From the NCBI GenBank assembly GCA_937864115.1, contig CALMII010000028.1, positions 62,001 to 126,000 on the forward strand: a stretch of 64,000 nt of DNA, in the 5' to 3' direction. Below are positions 1 through 7,880 of this stretch, in pieces (the first letter of the stretch is position 1; each line of letters begins with the position of its first letter). The translations under genes and the position numbers were made by a program. Under the pieces are notes generated by a model. The model did not search any database. It was given only the letters and a program-made list of their open reading frames with translations, and was not told where the DNA came from. Source of the stretch: an uncultured Steroidobacter sp. Its GTDB lineage: Bacteria > Pseudomonadota > Gammaproteobacteria > Steroidobacterales > Steroidobacteraceae.

Positions 1-310
1 AGCGCATCTGGACAGCGCGGGCGAGTTCGATCTGCAAAGCAAACAGTTCGCGCGCCGAAGCCGGTTCGATGCCGAGCGCGGCCGCGCGCTCGACCGTGGA
101 TTCGAGCACTGCCTGCTCGCGGGCAACGTCGGTGATGGGCAGGGACTTCGCGTATTTCCAGGCCGCGACGAACTGCATCAGCTCCAGTCGCTGCGCCATC
201 AGGTCGACGACTTCGCGCGCCTCGCGTTGCGGATCGGCATAACGCAGATCCTCGGCATGCGCGTCGAGGGTGAAAGGAATGAGGACGAGAAGGAGAAATT
301 GGCGGAGCAT
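1..310 (-). CDS. Secreted (AroQ-gamma type) chorismate mutase, 3' end outside window
   Basis: The first 103 codons of a minus-strand gene that runs off the left edge. The product begins with a cleavable signal peptide (MLRQFLLLVLIPFTLDAHA, then EDLRY). It continues with an all-helical segment: LMAQRLELMQFVAAWKYAKS, then LPITDVAREQAVL and ARELFALQIELARAVQ. Arg, Lys and Glu positions in these helices match the periplasmic *AroQ (gamma) chorismate mutases, which convert chorismate to prephenate outside the cytoplasm. The ATG at 308-310 was chosen because the signal peptide follows directly; no strong ribosome site is visible. The family assignment is from motif recognition. What follows the mutase domain cannot be seen. 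Confidence 0.75.
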   Translation of the reverse strand, partial: MLRQFLLLVLIPFTLDAHAEDLRYADPQREAREVVDLMAQRLELMQFVAAWKYAKSLPITDVAREQAVLESTVERAAALGIEPASARELFALQIELARAVQMR

Positions 311-426
311 CGCGCAACGATGCCCGGGGACGCGCCATCGGTTCAAGTGGTCCGGTGAAGCCGCGATCTGCTCTGATCCCCTCCTCCGCGCAGCGGGAGA
401 GGGTTAGGGTGGGGGCTCTTACTGTA

Positions 427-485
427 CTGTGGGGCCGGCTTCAGCCGGCCTCTTTTCAGAAGTCAGGCTGAAGCCTGACCTACAG
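427..485. repeat. Family A palindromic repeat, copy 1
   Basis: About 58 bp: CTGTGGGG followed by a hairpin (CCGGCTTCAGCCGG), a short variable spacer, a second hairpin (GTCAGGCTGAAGCCTGAC) and CTACAG. It is flanked on both sides by family E pieces (about 380-415 CCCTCCTCCGCGCAGCGGG and about 495-520 CCCCGCTGCGCGGAGG), so A appears nested in or abutted to an E palindrome. It lies between the 5' end of the chorismate mutase gene and the 3' end of the next minus-strand gene. Confidence 0.9.
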
Positions 486-577
486 CAACCCCCGGTCCCC
501 CGCTGCGCGGAGGAAGGGACGCGTTGTTCGGCCTCATCTCAAGCGTTCAGCGCTCAAACAGCGCCAGCCCCACAGGA

Positions 578-817
578 CTACTTGCCGATCGGCGACACCA
601 TCTCGAGCAGGCGGCTGAGCAGCGACGGCTTCAGGCCTTCGACGTCGAGCGATTCGCGCTGGCGCGGAATGTCGTTGAGATGCAGCTTGAACTCGTCTTC
701 GATGTCCGAGGACACGAACGCATACATGGGCGCAGAACGCGCGGCGGCGCGCGGAGCCGGCTGCGGGGCGTGGGCCTGTGCAGCACTCTGACGAACCTGC
801 GAACCGGCGGCGCTCAT
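578..817 (-). CDS. Small hypothetical protein, 79 aa
   Basis: Function not recognised. The start at 817 (MSAAGSQVRQSAAQ) is preferred over the ATG six codons upstream because an AGGGAG ribosome site lies about 7 bases before it. The N-terminal half is Ala/Pro/Gln-rich and probably disordered. The C-terminal half (SSDIEDEFKLHLNDIPRQRE, SLDVEGLKPSLLSRLLEMVS) is acidic and amphipathic and looks like a folded or binding segment. There is no signal peptide or membrane segment. It stands alone, divergent from the lipoprotein gene at 995. Codon use resembles the neighbours, supporting a real gene. Confidence 0.55.
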   Translation of the reverse strand: MSAAGSQVRQSAAQAHAPQPAPRAAARSAPMYAFVSSDIEDEFKLHLNDIPRQRESLDVEGLKPSLLSRLLEMVSPIGK

Positions 818-994
818 CGAATTCTCCCTGCTCATTGAATGACGATCGGCGGCCAGCGTAGAGGATTGTGGCGACGCGCCGCGTGAGCTGAGTCACGTTC
901 GCAGGCCGTGCAGCGAAGCGCAGACACTGGTCACGTCGTCGCAGACTGTGGCATGGTCTTTCGGCGCGCAACAATCGCGCACAACCGACAAATT

Positions 995-1483
995 ATGTTC
1001 AGCCCGCGTCGCCAGAAGCAGACTTCGATCGATCGTTCGCCGGCAATTCGTGCCGGGTGCGCCCTGCTGCTCGCCGTCACGCTGATCACCGGCTGCTCGA
1101 AACAGCCACCGGCATCGAGCGAGGACGACTGGTCGCTCGATCCGGCCAATACGCTGCGCGCAGCGATCAAGGCGGGCGGCATCGACACCACCTACACCGC
1201 GCAGTTCGACGGCACGCAGATAAAACGCATCGACGAAGTGCGCAGACTCGATGCGGACAGAGCGGCGAAGGGCTCTTACGAATTCAATGGCGCGCGCCTG
1301 ATCCGCTATCGCGGCGACGCATTGCGCGACGCGGCGGACATCGAACTGCAGTTCGACATGCACGGCGTGCTGCTCGAATCGAAAGGCGCGAGCGACGAAG
1401 AAGTGGCGGCGATCCGCGATCGTGCGTCGCTGCTGCGCAGCCTGGCGCTCACGCGCCGCACGACGCAATCACACGGCGGCTGA
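995..1483 (+). CDS. Hypothetical lipoprotein, 162 aa
   Basis: The product starts MFSPRRQKQTSIDRSPAIRA and has a hydrophobic stretch ending in the lipobox LITGC-S, so it should be lipid-anchored in the envelope. The mature part (about 125 aa) has alternating beta-like segments such as TTYTAQFDGTQIKRIDEV and GSYEFNGARLIRYRGDAL, ending in a short helix rich in Arg. No named family is recognised. The frame is open upstream to 908, but ATG 995 puts the signal peptide at a sensible place. The 3' end overlaps the convergent histidine kinase gene by 15 bases. Its position beside a Cpx-like TCS hints at an envelope role, which is inference. Confidence 0.6.
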   Translation: MFSPRRQKQTSIDRSPAIRAGCALLLAVTLITGCSKQPPASSEDDWSLDPANTLRAAIKAGGIDTTYTAQFDGTQIKRIDEVRRLDADRAAKGSYEFNGARLIRYRGDALRDAADIELQFDMHGVLLESKGASDEEVAAIRDRASLLRSLALTRRTTQSHGG

Positions 1484-2830
1484 CGCTTCCAGCGGCAGCG
1501 AGATCTTCACGCTCAGGCCGCCGCCCGGACGATTGCGCGCGCGCACCCGGCCGCCGTAGAGATTGATGATGCGCGAAGAGATGGCGAGTCCGAGGCCCGT
1601 GCCGCCGGAATCGCGATCGCGCGATTCGGCCACGCGAAAGAACGGCTCGAAGACGCGCTCGAGATCGGACTCGGGAATGCCGGGGCCGTGGTCGTCGATG
1701 TCGATGTGGATGTCGCCGCCGGCGCCGGCCATGGAAACCTCCACCGCCGTGCCGCGATCCGTGAAGCGCACGGCATTGCGCAACACGTTTTCGATGGCGC
1801 TGCGCAGCAGGTCGTGATCGGCGCCGATGGACACCGGCGGACCGGGCTGCCACTCGACCTGCTTGTCCACCGCGCTCGCTTCCAGCCGCGCATCTTCCAC
1901 GACCTCGCTGATCAGTCCGGTGAGATCCAGCGGCGGCCGCGGCAGGCTGTGTTCGACGACGCGCAACTGGGAAAGCTGCAACATTTGTCCAATGATCGTG
2001 TCGAGCCGTTCGGCTTCGAGTTCGATGCGGTCGAGCTGGCGCGGCAGATCGGCGCCTTCGCGACGCGCGAGGCCGAGCGCGACGCGCATCCGCGCCAGCG
2101 GCGAACGCAGTTCATGCGACATGGCGCGCAGCAGCGCCTCCTTCGAGGCGATCAGGGTGCGCAGATGATCGGCCATGGTGTCGAAGTCGCGCGCGAGCAC
2201 GCCGAGTTCATCGCGGCGGCGCGAAAAATCCTCGCCGACGTGCGTGTCGAGATTGCCGGCCGCCAGCGAACGGGCGCTGGCCTGCAGGCGCACGACCGGC
2301 TTGCTCACATAGCGGGCGAGCAGCCAGCAGACGATGCCGCTGACGACCAGCGCGAAGGCCAGCAGCAGCAGACGCACGTCGGTATCGCGCAGCGCCGAGA
2401 CGGGCCAGTCGGCGGTGTCGATCATCACCGTGTAGACGGAGCCGTCGCGGTCGGTGAACAGCGGCGTGAGCAGCAGCGGATCGTTGCGGCGGCTCGGCAC
2501 GACACCGACACCGAAGAAGCCGGCTTCGCGCATGCGTCGTGCATAACCGCTCAGGGCGCGGGGCAGTTCGCGATCGAGGATGTCTTCGCCGTCCTGGCCG
2601 ACGACGTAGATGCCGCGGCCCGGATAGCGTCGCTGCACGTCAGCGAGCCAACGTTGCATGGCGGGTACGCCGCCAGCGTACAGCGCAGCTTCCGCATCTT
2701 CGCCGAGCTTGCGGATGCTGATGCTCTGCACCTGGCTGAGCCGGTACCAGGCGACGCCCGCCGTCGACAGCAGCACGAGCAGCATCGCTGCCCAGAACGA
2801 CAGGAAGATGCGGAGAAACAGGGTTCTCAC
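1469..2830 (-). CDS. Sensor histidine kinase, CpxA/EnvZ-like
   Basis: 453-aa inner-membrane kinase that should autophosphorylate and pass phosphate to the regulator encoded just upstream. It has an N-terminal membrane segment (about residues 5-28), a periplasmic sensor of about 120 aa, a second membrane segment (about 152-173) and a HAMP linker with 'SKPVVRLQASARSLAAGNLD'. The H-box SHELRSPLARMR puts the phospho-acceptor at about His239. ATPase boxes follow: N-box IENVLRNAVRFT, DHGPGIP and GGTGLGLAI. Its start overlaps the regulator stop by 4 bases, so translation is probably coupled. Length and the H-box fit the CpxA group. The stimulus is unknown. Confidence 0.9.
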   Translation of the reverse strand: MRTLFLRIFLSFWAAMLLVLLSTAGVAWYRLSQVQSISIRKLGEDAEAALYAGGVPAMQRWLADVQRRYPGRGIYVVGQDGEDILDRELPRALSGYARRMREAGFFGVGVVPSRRNDPLLLTPLFTDRDGSVYTVMIDTADWPVSALRDTDVRLLLLAFALVVSGIVCWLLARYVSKPVVRLQASARSLAAGNLDTHVGEDFSRRRDELGVLARDFDTMADHLRTLIASKEALLRAMSHELRSPLARMRVALGLARREGADLPRQLDRIELEAERLDTIIGQMLQLSQLRVVEHSLPRPPLDLTGLISEVVEDARLEASAVDKQVEWQPGPPVSIGADHDLLRSAIENVLRNAVRFTDRGTAVEVSMAGAGGDIHIDIDDHGPGIPESDLERVFEPFFRVAESRDRDSGGTGLGLAISSRIINLYGGRVRARNRPGGGLSVKISLPLEASAAV

Positions 2831-3555
2831 GATGCCTGCTCGGCCCGGGCTTCCGCTGCGGAGATAAGGACGTAGCCCGCGCCGCGGATGCTGCGGATTT
2901 CCGGCAGGCCGTTTTCGCCGAGACCCAGCTTGCGGCGCAGGTTGCTCACGTGCGTATCGATGCTGCGGTCGTAAGGCGTCAGCCGCCGGCCCAGTACGCG
3001 TTCGGTCAGCGATTCGCGCGACTGCACCTGGCCGACCGCGCGCATCAATACTTCGAGCAGCCGCAGTTCCGTGCCGGTCAATCGGATCGACTGGCCCGAG
3101 AGCGTCACATCGAACGTCGCCGGATCGAGCCGGATCGGTCCGACACTGACGGGATGGTTCGGCGTATCCGGTTCGCGGCGCGAGAACCGGCGCAGCACCG
3201 CGCGCACGCGCGCCACCAGTTCACGCGGATTGAAGGGCTTGGCGAGGTAATCGTCGGCGCCGAGTTCCAGGCCGACGATGCGATCGACGTCGGCGCCGTG
3301 CGCCGTGAGCATCACGACCGGAATCGACAGCGAATGCCGCAGTCGGCGCAGCACTTCGAAACCGCTGAGCGAGGGCAGCATGACATCGAGAATCACCAGA
3401 TCGTACGGCACCGACTGACCCGTCAGACGCGCCAGCGCCTCGGCGCCGTCGCGCACCAGCGAAACCTGGAATCCTTCGGCGGTGAGGTACTCGGTCAGCA
3501 TCTGGCCGAGTTCGCGGTCGTCATCGACGATCAGCAGGGAGGCAGGAACTGTCAT
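2827..3555 (-). CDS. OmpR-family response regulator, CpxR-like
   Basis: 242-aa DNA-binding regulator, partner of the adjacent kinase. The receiver domain starts at LLIVDDDRELGQM, with the phospho-acceptor Asp57 in DLVILDVMLPS and the conserved Lys in YLAKPFNPREL. A winged-helix domain ends in DTHVSNLRRKLG and IRSIRGAGYVL, typical of OmpR/PhoB. The frame is open about 120 bases further upstream, but MTVPASLLIVDDD starts right at the receiver domain and is the natural start. First gene of the two-gene TCS operon, transcribed divergently from the EF-hand gene at 3898. Confidence 0.92.
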   Translation of the reverse strand: MTVPASLLIVDDDRELGQMLTEYLTAEGFQVSLVRDGAEALARLTGQSVPYDLVILDVMLPSLSGFEVLRRLRHSLSIPVVMLTAHGADVDRIVGLELGADDYLAKPFNPRELVARVRAVLRRFSRREPDTPNHPVSVGPIRLDPATFDVTLSGQSIRLTGTELRLLEVLMRAVGQVQSRESLTERVLGRRLTPYDRSIDTHVSNLRRKLGLGENGLPEIRSIRGAGYVLISAAEARAEQAS

Positions 3556-3897
3556 ACGGCGCGATCCGGCGGTCAGGCTTGGACGATCGTTGGAATAGTA
3601 GACGGGTCGCGCCCGCACAGCCGATCCGCCGCGCAGGCCGCTGCGACCTTCGCACAGCGATTTCGCCCAAGCTGCCAAGAATCGTCAAGTCGACCCGCGC
3701 CGAATTCCCTGCTGGATCAGGCCCTCAGGCAACGACGCGGCGAAGCCGGGTCGTCGCCAATTCACCGACTCGCAGTGCACAAAAAGCACACTCGGAATCC
3801 GCAGCGACAGGCGACCGGCACCGGAACTGCGCTCTGCGACGCAGCGTTCGAAAAGGGAACGCAATCCATCCGGCGTTCACCGCACAGGAGATACACC
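3556..3897. other. Divergent intergenic region, 342 bases
   Basis: Holds the 5' regions of the regulator (minus) and the EF-hand gene (plus). No repeat of families A-E, no convincing CpxR-type GTAAA direct repeat and no clear -35/-10 pair was found by eye. Promoters for both directions must lie here if both genes are expressed independently. Confidence 0.5.
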
Positions 3898-4137
3898 ATG
3901 AGAGCGCTAATTACCGTTGTCAGTGCAACGTTGCTGTCTGCGGCCGCGATCGCCGGCGGCGACAAACATGCGGCGGCGACGTTCGAATCGCTGGACAAGA
4001 ACGCCGACCAGCAGATCAGCAAGACCGAAGCTGCGGCCGACAAGCATGTCAACGACTGGTTCGCCGCCGCCGACACCAATGGCGACGGCTACCTGAGCAA
4101 GTCCGAATTCGCCGCGAAGGAAAAGCCGAAGTCGTAA
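3898..4137 (+). CDS. Small exported EF-hand protein
   Basis: 79-aa protein with a signal peptide (MRALITVVSATLLSAAAIAG) and two EF-hand-like loops. The first is DKNADQQISKTEA; the second, DTNGDGYLSKSEF, has the full D-x-N-x-D-G-Y-L-x-x-x-E pattern. It should bind calcium in the periplasm. The start follows a CAGGAG ribosome site. It is transcribed divergently from a Cpx-like TCS and followed by an intrinsic terminator, so it is a single-gene unit. Small EF-hand proteins beside envelope TCS genes occur in other gammaproteobacteria (for example CarRS/EfhP-type systems). A calcium-sensing link here is inference. Confidence 0.85.
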   Translation: MRALITVVSATLLSAAAIAGGDKHAAATFESLDKNADQQISKTEAAADKHVNDWFAAADTNGDGYLSKSEFAAKEKPKS

Positions 4138-4159
4138 GCGGCGATGCAACCGCAGCCAG

Positions 4160-4197
4160 GGCCCCGAAGCGCGCAACCGCTCCGGGGCCTTGTTCTT
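4160..4197 (+). terminator. Rho-independent terminator of the EF-hand gene
   Basis: GGCCCCGAAGCG and CGCTCCGGGGCC form a 12-bp stem with one mismatch around a short CGCAAC loop. TTGTTCTTT follows. It starts 23 bases after the EF-hand stop codon. Confidence 0.8.
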
Positions 4198-4261
4198 TAG
4201 CTTGCATTGAAGCTGGCGCCTGCGGCCCAATGAAGCCGCAAGCGTTTCGCGGAGTGCGTCG

Positions 4262-4570
4262 ATGCCCCTTCCCTGGCTGCAGATCGTCCAACTGGTGCCG
4301 TCCATTCTCGATGTGTCGCGCGAGCTGCTGCGTAAGTCGCGACAGTTGCCTCCGCCACCGGTGAATGCGATCGAAGGCGGCAACCCCGACGCCGCGCGCA
4401 TCGCCCGGCTCGAAGAGAACGAACAGCGTCAGGCCGAACTGATCAGCCAGATGGCCGAACAGATTGCACAGCTGACGCGCGCCGTCACGACGCTGCACAA
4501 GCGCGCCATCTGGCTCACGGCGGGCATGAGCCTGGCGATCGTCGTGGCGGTGATTGCGCTGGTCCGGTAG
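4262..4570 (+). CDS. Small coiled-coil membrane protein, 102 aa
   Basis: No named family recognised. The middle (about residues 42-80, DAARIARLEENEQRQAELIS and onward) is a heptad-like coiled coil, followed by one C-terminal membrane helix (AIWLTAGMSLAIVVAVIALV). The N-terminal 30 residues are amphipathic (LPWLQIVQLVPSILDVSREL). Such proteins are usually tail-anchored in the inner membrane and oligomerise. It lies directly after the EF-hand terminator and convergent to the M48 gene. The role is unknown. Confidence 0.6.
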   Translation: MPLPWLQIVQLVPSILDVSRELLRKSRQLPPPPVNAIEGGNPDAARIARLEENEQRQAELISQMAEQIAQLTRAVTTLHKRAIWLTAGMSLAIVVAVIALVR

Positions 4571-4582
4571 GAACCTTCTTTT

Positions 4583-4637
4583 TGTGGGGCCGGCTTCAGC
4601 CGGCCTGAAAACAGTCAGGCTGAAGCCTGACCTACAG
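4583..4637. repeat. Family A palindromic repeat, copy 2
   Basis: Two-hairpin A element (GCCGGCTTCAGCCGGC, then GTCAGGCTGAAGCCTGAC) between the convergent 3' ends of the coiled-coil gene and the M48 peptidase gene. Confidence 0.9.
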
Positions 4638-4651
4638 AAGAATCCGATCCC

Positions 4652-5461
4652 CTACTGATTCTTGGCATTCTGATACAGCCCCGCGACCTTCGGCACCGTC
4701 GCCTGCAGATCGCGGATGCGCGATTCGCTCGACGGGTGCGTGCTGAAGAACTCCGACTGGCTGCCGCCGAGCTTGCCCATCTTCTGCCACAGCGAGATCG
4801 ACGCGTTCGGGTCATAGCCGGCGCGGGCCATCAGCTCGAGGCCGATGCGATCGGCTTCGGCTTCCTGCTCGCGACTGTGCGGCAGCGTGAACGTGACGGC
4901 AGCGACCTGGTCGGCCAGTGCCATCGTCGAGTCGCCGGCCCCCGTGGCGATCGCGATGCCCGCGAGTGCGATCTGCTGGGCATACGCGCGCGACAGGCGT
5001 TCGCGCGAATGCTCGCGCAGCGCATGGGCGATTTCATGGCCGATGACGGCGGCGAGTTCGGCGTCGGTGGCATTGAGCTGATCGATCAGGCCGGTGTAGA
5101 CCATGATCTTGCCGCCGGGCATGCAGTAGGCATTCACGTCGTCGGTGGTCTCGACGTTCACTTCCCACTTCCAGTTGGCGGCGTCGGGACGAAAGACGGT
5201 GGTCTGCGGAATCAGTCGCCGCGAGATCGCCTGCACGCGGTCGTACTTCGCCTTGTCGGCGTTCAACGCGCCTTTCTGGCGGGCCTTGTCGAGTTCCTGC
5301 TGATAGGCGACCTGCGCGCCCTTCTCCACTTCGGCCTCGGAAACCAGCATCTGCTGTTTGCGCTCGACGCCGATGGCGCCGGGCTGCGTGGTCTGCACGG
5401 TCTGGCAGGCGGCGGCCAGCACGGCCACGCCGACGAGGAGGAGTTTCTGAAGTACGCGCAT
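4652..5461 (-). CDS. M48-family zinc metalloprotease, lipoprotein
   Basis: 269-aa periplasmic-side protease of the LoiP/YcaL/BepA group, which degrades misassembled envelope proteins. The N-terminus is a lipoprotein signal (VGVAVLAAACQ, Cys about residue 19). The zinc motif HEIAHALREH is followed by a third ligand in SREQEAEADRIGLELM. The C-terminal STHPSSESRI segment is typical of this family. It has no TPR tail, so it is closer to LoiP/YcaL than BepA. The start MRVLQKLLL lies at the signal peptide. Monocistronic by appearance; an SRPBCC gene on the same strand lies 60 bases upstream. Confidence 0.9.
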   Translation of the reverse strand: MRVLQKLLLVGVAVLAAACQTVQTTQPGAIGVERKQQMLVSEAEVEKGAQVAYQQELDKARQKGALNADKAKYDRVQAISRRLIPQTTVFRPDAANWKWEVNVETTDDVNAYCMPGGKIMVYTGLIDQLNATDAELAAVIGHEIAHALREHSRERLSRAYAQQIALAGIAIATGAGDSTMALADQVAAVTFTLPHSREQEAEADRIGLELMARAGYDPNASISLWQKMGKLGGSQSEFFSTHPSSESRIRDLQATVPKVAGLYQNAKNQ

Positions 5462-5520
5462 ACCGTGGCTCCGACCGTTCTGGCGGAAAAACGCTCCGTT
5501 GCGAATGGGGTTCCTGTCCT

Positions 5521-6093
5521 TCAGGGCGCAGATTCGGATTTGGTTTCGGCCGGATTGCCCGTGACCACGAACCGCGCCAGCCGCTTCGCCTGATTGCCGA
5601 CGACTTCATCGACGATCGGCGCCCAGTCGGCCAGCGGCCGGTCGGCAAAGCCGCCGACGTTGTAGGTGACGGTGATGCGCGAGCCGCCGCCCGCCGCCTC
5701 GACCTGCCAGGTCAGCGCACCGGTGACGCCGAATTCCTGCAGCGGTCCGAGTGCACCGATCATGCGCAGGGTTTTGGCCGGCTGGGCATAGACGACGTGC
5801 GCGTGTTCGATGCCGGCGTAGAGGCTGAGCTTTTCGCAGAAGCAGCCGCGTGCGACCGGATCGAGACTGAGATTGCGCGCGTCTCCCGAATACGTGTGCT
5901 CCGGATCCCACCACTTGCCGATGTCGGACAGCGCGGCCCACACGGTGGTGGGCGGAACGCCCGCGGCTTCGACGACATGACGCAGATTGAAGCCGTTCGG
6001 TGCGGCGCTGACGATTTCTGCGTTCGTGACCGGCAGGATGCCGAGACCCAGTACGACCGACAGTCCCCATCGACACAGACTCAGGCGAAGCAT
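5521..6093 (-). CDS. Exported SRPBCC-family protein
   Basis: 190-aa protein with a signal peptide (LCRWGLSVVLGLGILPVTNA) and a START/Bet v1-like (SRPBCC) domain. The domain has an N-terminal strand and helix (AAGVPPTTVWAALSDIGKWW), a central sheet and a long C-terminal helix (VVGNQAKRLARFV). The fold binds hydrophobic ligands; the ligand is unknown. The frame is open far upstream, but a GGGAGG ribosome site 7 bases before ATG 6093 fixes the start. Exported versions of this domain are less common than cytoplasmic ones. Same strand as the M48 gene 60 bases downstream, so the two may be cotranscribed. Confidence 0.75.
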   Translation of the reverse strand: MLRLSLCRWGLSVVLGLGILPVTNAEIVSAAPNGFNLRHVVEAAGVPPTTVWAALSDIGKWWDPEHTYSGDARNLSLDPVARGCFCEKLSLYAGIEHAHVVYAQPAKTLRMIGALGPLQEFGVTGALTWQVEAAGGGSRITVTYNVGGFADRPLADWAPIVDEVVGNQAKRLARFVVTGNPAETKSESAP

Positions 6094-6158
6094 GTGATCC
6101 TCCCGCTGCATTCTGATTGCGCCGGCTCGGCGGCCGGGGGCGGAGGATAGCGGAGAGA

Positions 6159-6236
6159 GGCGACTGGCTGCTGGCAACTGGCCAGAAACGGAAGTCTCGG
6201 CTCTGGCCAGCCGCCAGTCGCCAGCAGCCAGCCGCC
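6159..6236. repeat. Family D palindrome, copy 1
   Basis: Inverted repeat of about 78 bp. The left arm has GGCGACTGGCTGCTGG and CTGGCCAGAA; the right arm has CTGGCCAGCCGCCAGTCGCC and AGCAGCCAG. It lies in the divergent space between the SRPBCC and dienelactone hydrolase genes. The second copy is at 17361. Confidence 0.85.
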
Positions 6237-6297
6237 CCCAACTGCGGTAGCCTTGCCGACCTTCCGGCCGCTGCCGCGTCACATCGAGGGAAAACCC

Positions 6298-7014
6298 ATG
6301 GCACTCACTGAAAAGATCATCGACTACTCGGACGCGGGCACCGCCTGCAAGGGCTTTCTCGCCTGGGACGACGCGCGTCCCGGCCCGCTGCCGGCCGTCC
6401 TGATCAGTCATGCGTGGGGCGGACGCCAGGCGGTGTTCGATCAGAAAGCACGCGACCTCGCGCGGCTCGGCTACGCCGCGTTCGCACTCGACATGTACGG
6501 CGGCGCACGCACCGGCACCACGGTGGAGGAATGCAGCGCGCTGATGACGCCGTTCGTCCAGGATCGCGCCCTGCTCTCGCGCCGGATCAATGCCGCCGTC
6601 GCCGCCGCCAGCGCGCAGCCGCAGATCGATGCACGACGCATCGCCGCGATGGGCTTCTGTTTCGGCGGCCTGTGCGTGCTCGACCTGGCGCGCAGCAGCG
6701 CGCAGGTGCGCGGTGTGGTCAGCATCCATGGCCTGCTGAAACCGCCGGGCATTCCGGGCGGTGCGATCGGCGCCAAGGTGCTGGTGCTGCACGGGCATGA
6801 CGATCCGATGGCGCCGGTCGAGGACGTCGTCGCGTTCGAGAAGGAAATGACGGCCGCGAACGTCGACTGGCAGCTTCATGCCTACGGCCGCACAAAACAC
6901 GCATTCACGGATCCGGGCGCCAACAATGCCGACCTCGGCCTGCTCTACAACCCGGACGCCGAACGGCGTTCGTATGTGGCCCTGCTGAATTTCCTCGAAG
7001 AAGTGCTGCGCTGA
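6298..7014 (+). CDS. Dienelactone hydrolase family protein
   Basis: 238-aa cytoplasmic alpha/beta hydrolase of the DLH family, which hydrolyses lactones or esters. Cys is the expected nucleophile (GFCFGG, about residue 119). The acid is in [10 protein letters not shown] and the His in [10 protein letters not shown]. The oxyanion loop HAWGGRQAV is typical of the family. The true substrate is not predictable. The start ATG 6298 follows GAGGGAAAACCC. folE starts two bases after its stop, so the two genes are almost surely one operon, although no pathway link is obvious. Confidence 0.88.
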   Translation: MALTEKIIDYSDAGTACKGFLAWDDARPGPLPAVLISHAWGGRQAVFDQKARDLARLGYAAFALDMYGGARTGTTVEECSALMTPFVQDRALLSRRINAAVAAASAQPQIDARRIAAMGFCFGGLCVLDLARSSAQVRGVVSIHGLLKPPGIPGGAIGAKVLVLHGHDDPMAPVEDVVAFEKEMTAANVDWQLHAYGRTKHAFTDPGANNADLGLLYNPDAERRSYVALLNFLEEVLR

Positions 7015-7015
7015 C

Positions 7016-7642
7016 ATGAAGAAATCCTCCCGGACGGCGCGTCCGAAAAAGCTGCCGCCCCTGCCGCCGGTGACGGAGCGGGAGGCCGAAGACGCCATTC
7101 GCACGCTGCTGCGCTGGTCGGGCGACGATCCGCGCCGCGAAGGTCTGCGCGATACGCCGGGACGCGTCGTGCGCGCCTATCGCGACTGGTTCTCCGGCTA
7201 TCTCAGCGATCCCGCCGACTACCTGCGCCGCACGTTCGAGGAGGTCGAGGGCTACGACGAAATGATCGTGCTGCGCGGCATCGAGTTCGAATCGCATTGC
7301 GAACACCACATGGCACCGATCATCGGCCGCGCGCACGTGGGTTACCTGCCGACCAACAAAGTCGTCGGCATCAGCAAGCTCGCGCGCGTGGTCGATGGTT
7401 ACGGCCGCCGCTTCCAGGTGCAGGAAAAAATGACGGCGCAGATCGCGCGCTGCATCGACGAAGTGCTGAAGCCCCGCGGCGTCGGCGTCGTGATCGACGC
7501 CTCGCATCAATGCATGACGACGCGCGGCGTGCACAAACGCGGCGTGTCGATGGTCACGAGCAAGATGCTCGGCGCCTTCCGCGACGACGCGCGGACGCGC
7601 GCGGAGTTTCTGCGCTTCATCGAGATCGACGGCTCGGGCTGA
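7016..7642 (+). CDS. folE: GTP cyclohydrolase I
   Basis: 208-aa enzyme converting GTP to 7,8-dihydroneopterin triphosphate, first step of tetrahydrofolate and pterin synthesis. The zinc and active-site motif [19 protein letters not shown], the [20 protein letters not shown] segment and the second Cys in [10 protein letters not shown] are all present. The N-terminal 20 residues are basic and Pro-rich and differ between homologues. Expressed from the same operon as the upstream hydrolase. A family A repeat follows the stop codon at once. Confidence 0.97.
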   Translation: MKKSSRTARPKKLPPLPPVTEREAEDAIRTLLRWSGDDPRREGLRDTPGRVVRAYRDWFSGYLSDPADYLRRTFEEVEGYDEMIVLRGIEFESHCEHHMAPIIGRAHVGYLPTNKVVGISKLARVVDGYGRRFQVQEKMTAQIARCIDEVLKPRGVGVVIDASHQCMTTRGVHKRGVSMVTSKMLGAFRDDARTRAEFLRFIEIDGSG

Positions 7643-7646
7643 CCCC

Positions 7647-7731
7647 CTGTGGGGCCGGCTTCAGCCGGCCGTGACAAAGAGTCAGGCTGAAGCCTGACCT
7701 ACAAGAAGAGCCGGCGGAAGCCGGCCCCGGG
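7647..7731. repeat. Family A palindromic repeat, copy 3, with extra arm
   Basis: Standard A element at 7647-7703. A further GCCGGCGGAAGCCGGC hairpin and CCCC follow to 7731, as if a second element were partly joined. Starts 4 bases after the folE stop. Confidence 0.85.
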
Positions 7732-7880
7732 ACTTAACACTTGCCCTCATTCGCAAGCTCCCCCATCAGGGACTTGCCTAGTGCCCGCCGCACTACCAGC
7801 CGCTGCGTCGATCCGATGTGACGCAGTTCCCACGGACGCGCGCGCTTCCGCCCTAGCATCGACCCAACCCTGATGGAGAG

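Noticed and set aside
4583-4637. Family A repeats as ordinary rho-independent terminators
   Set aside because: Hairpins are strong but no T-run follows in either direction, and copies occur inside operons and in divergent gaps.
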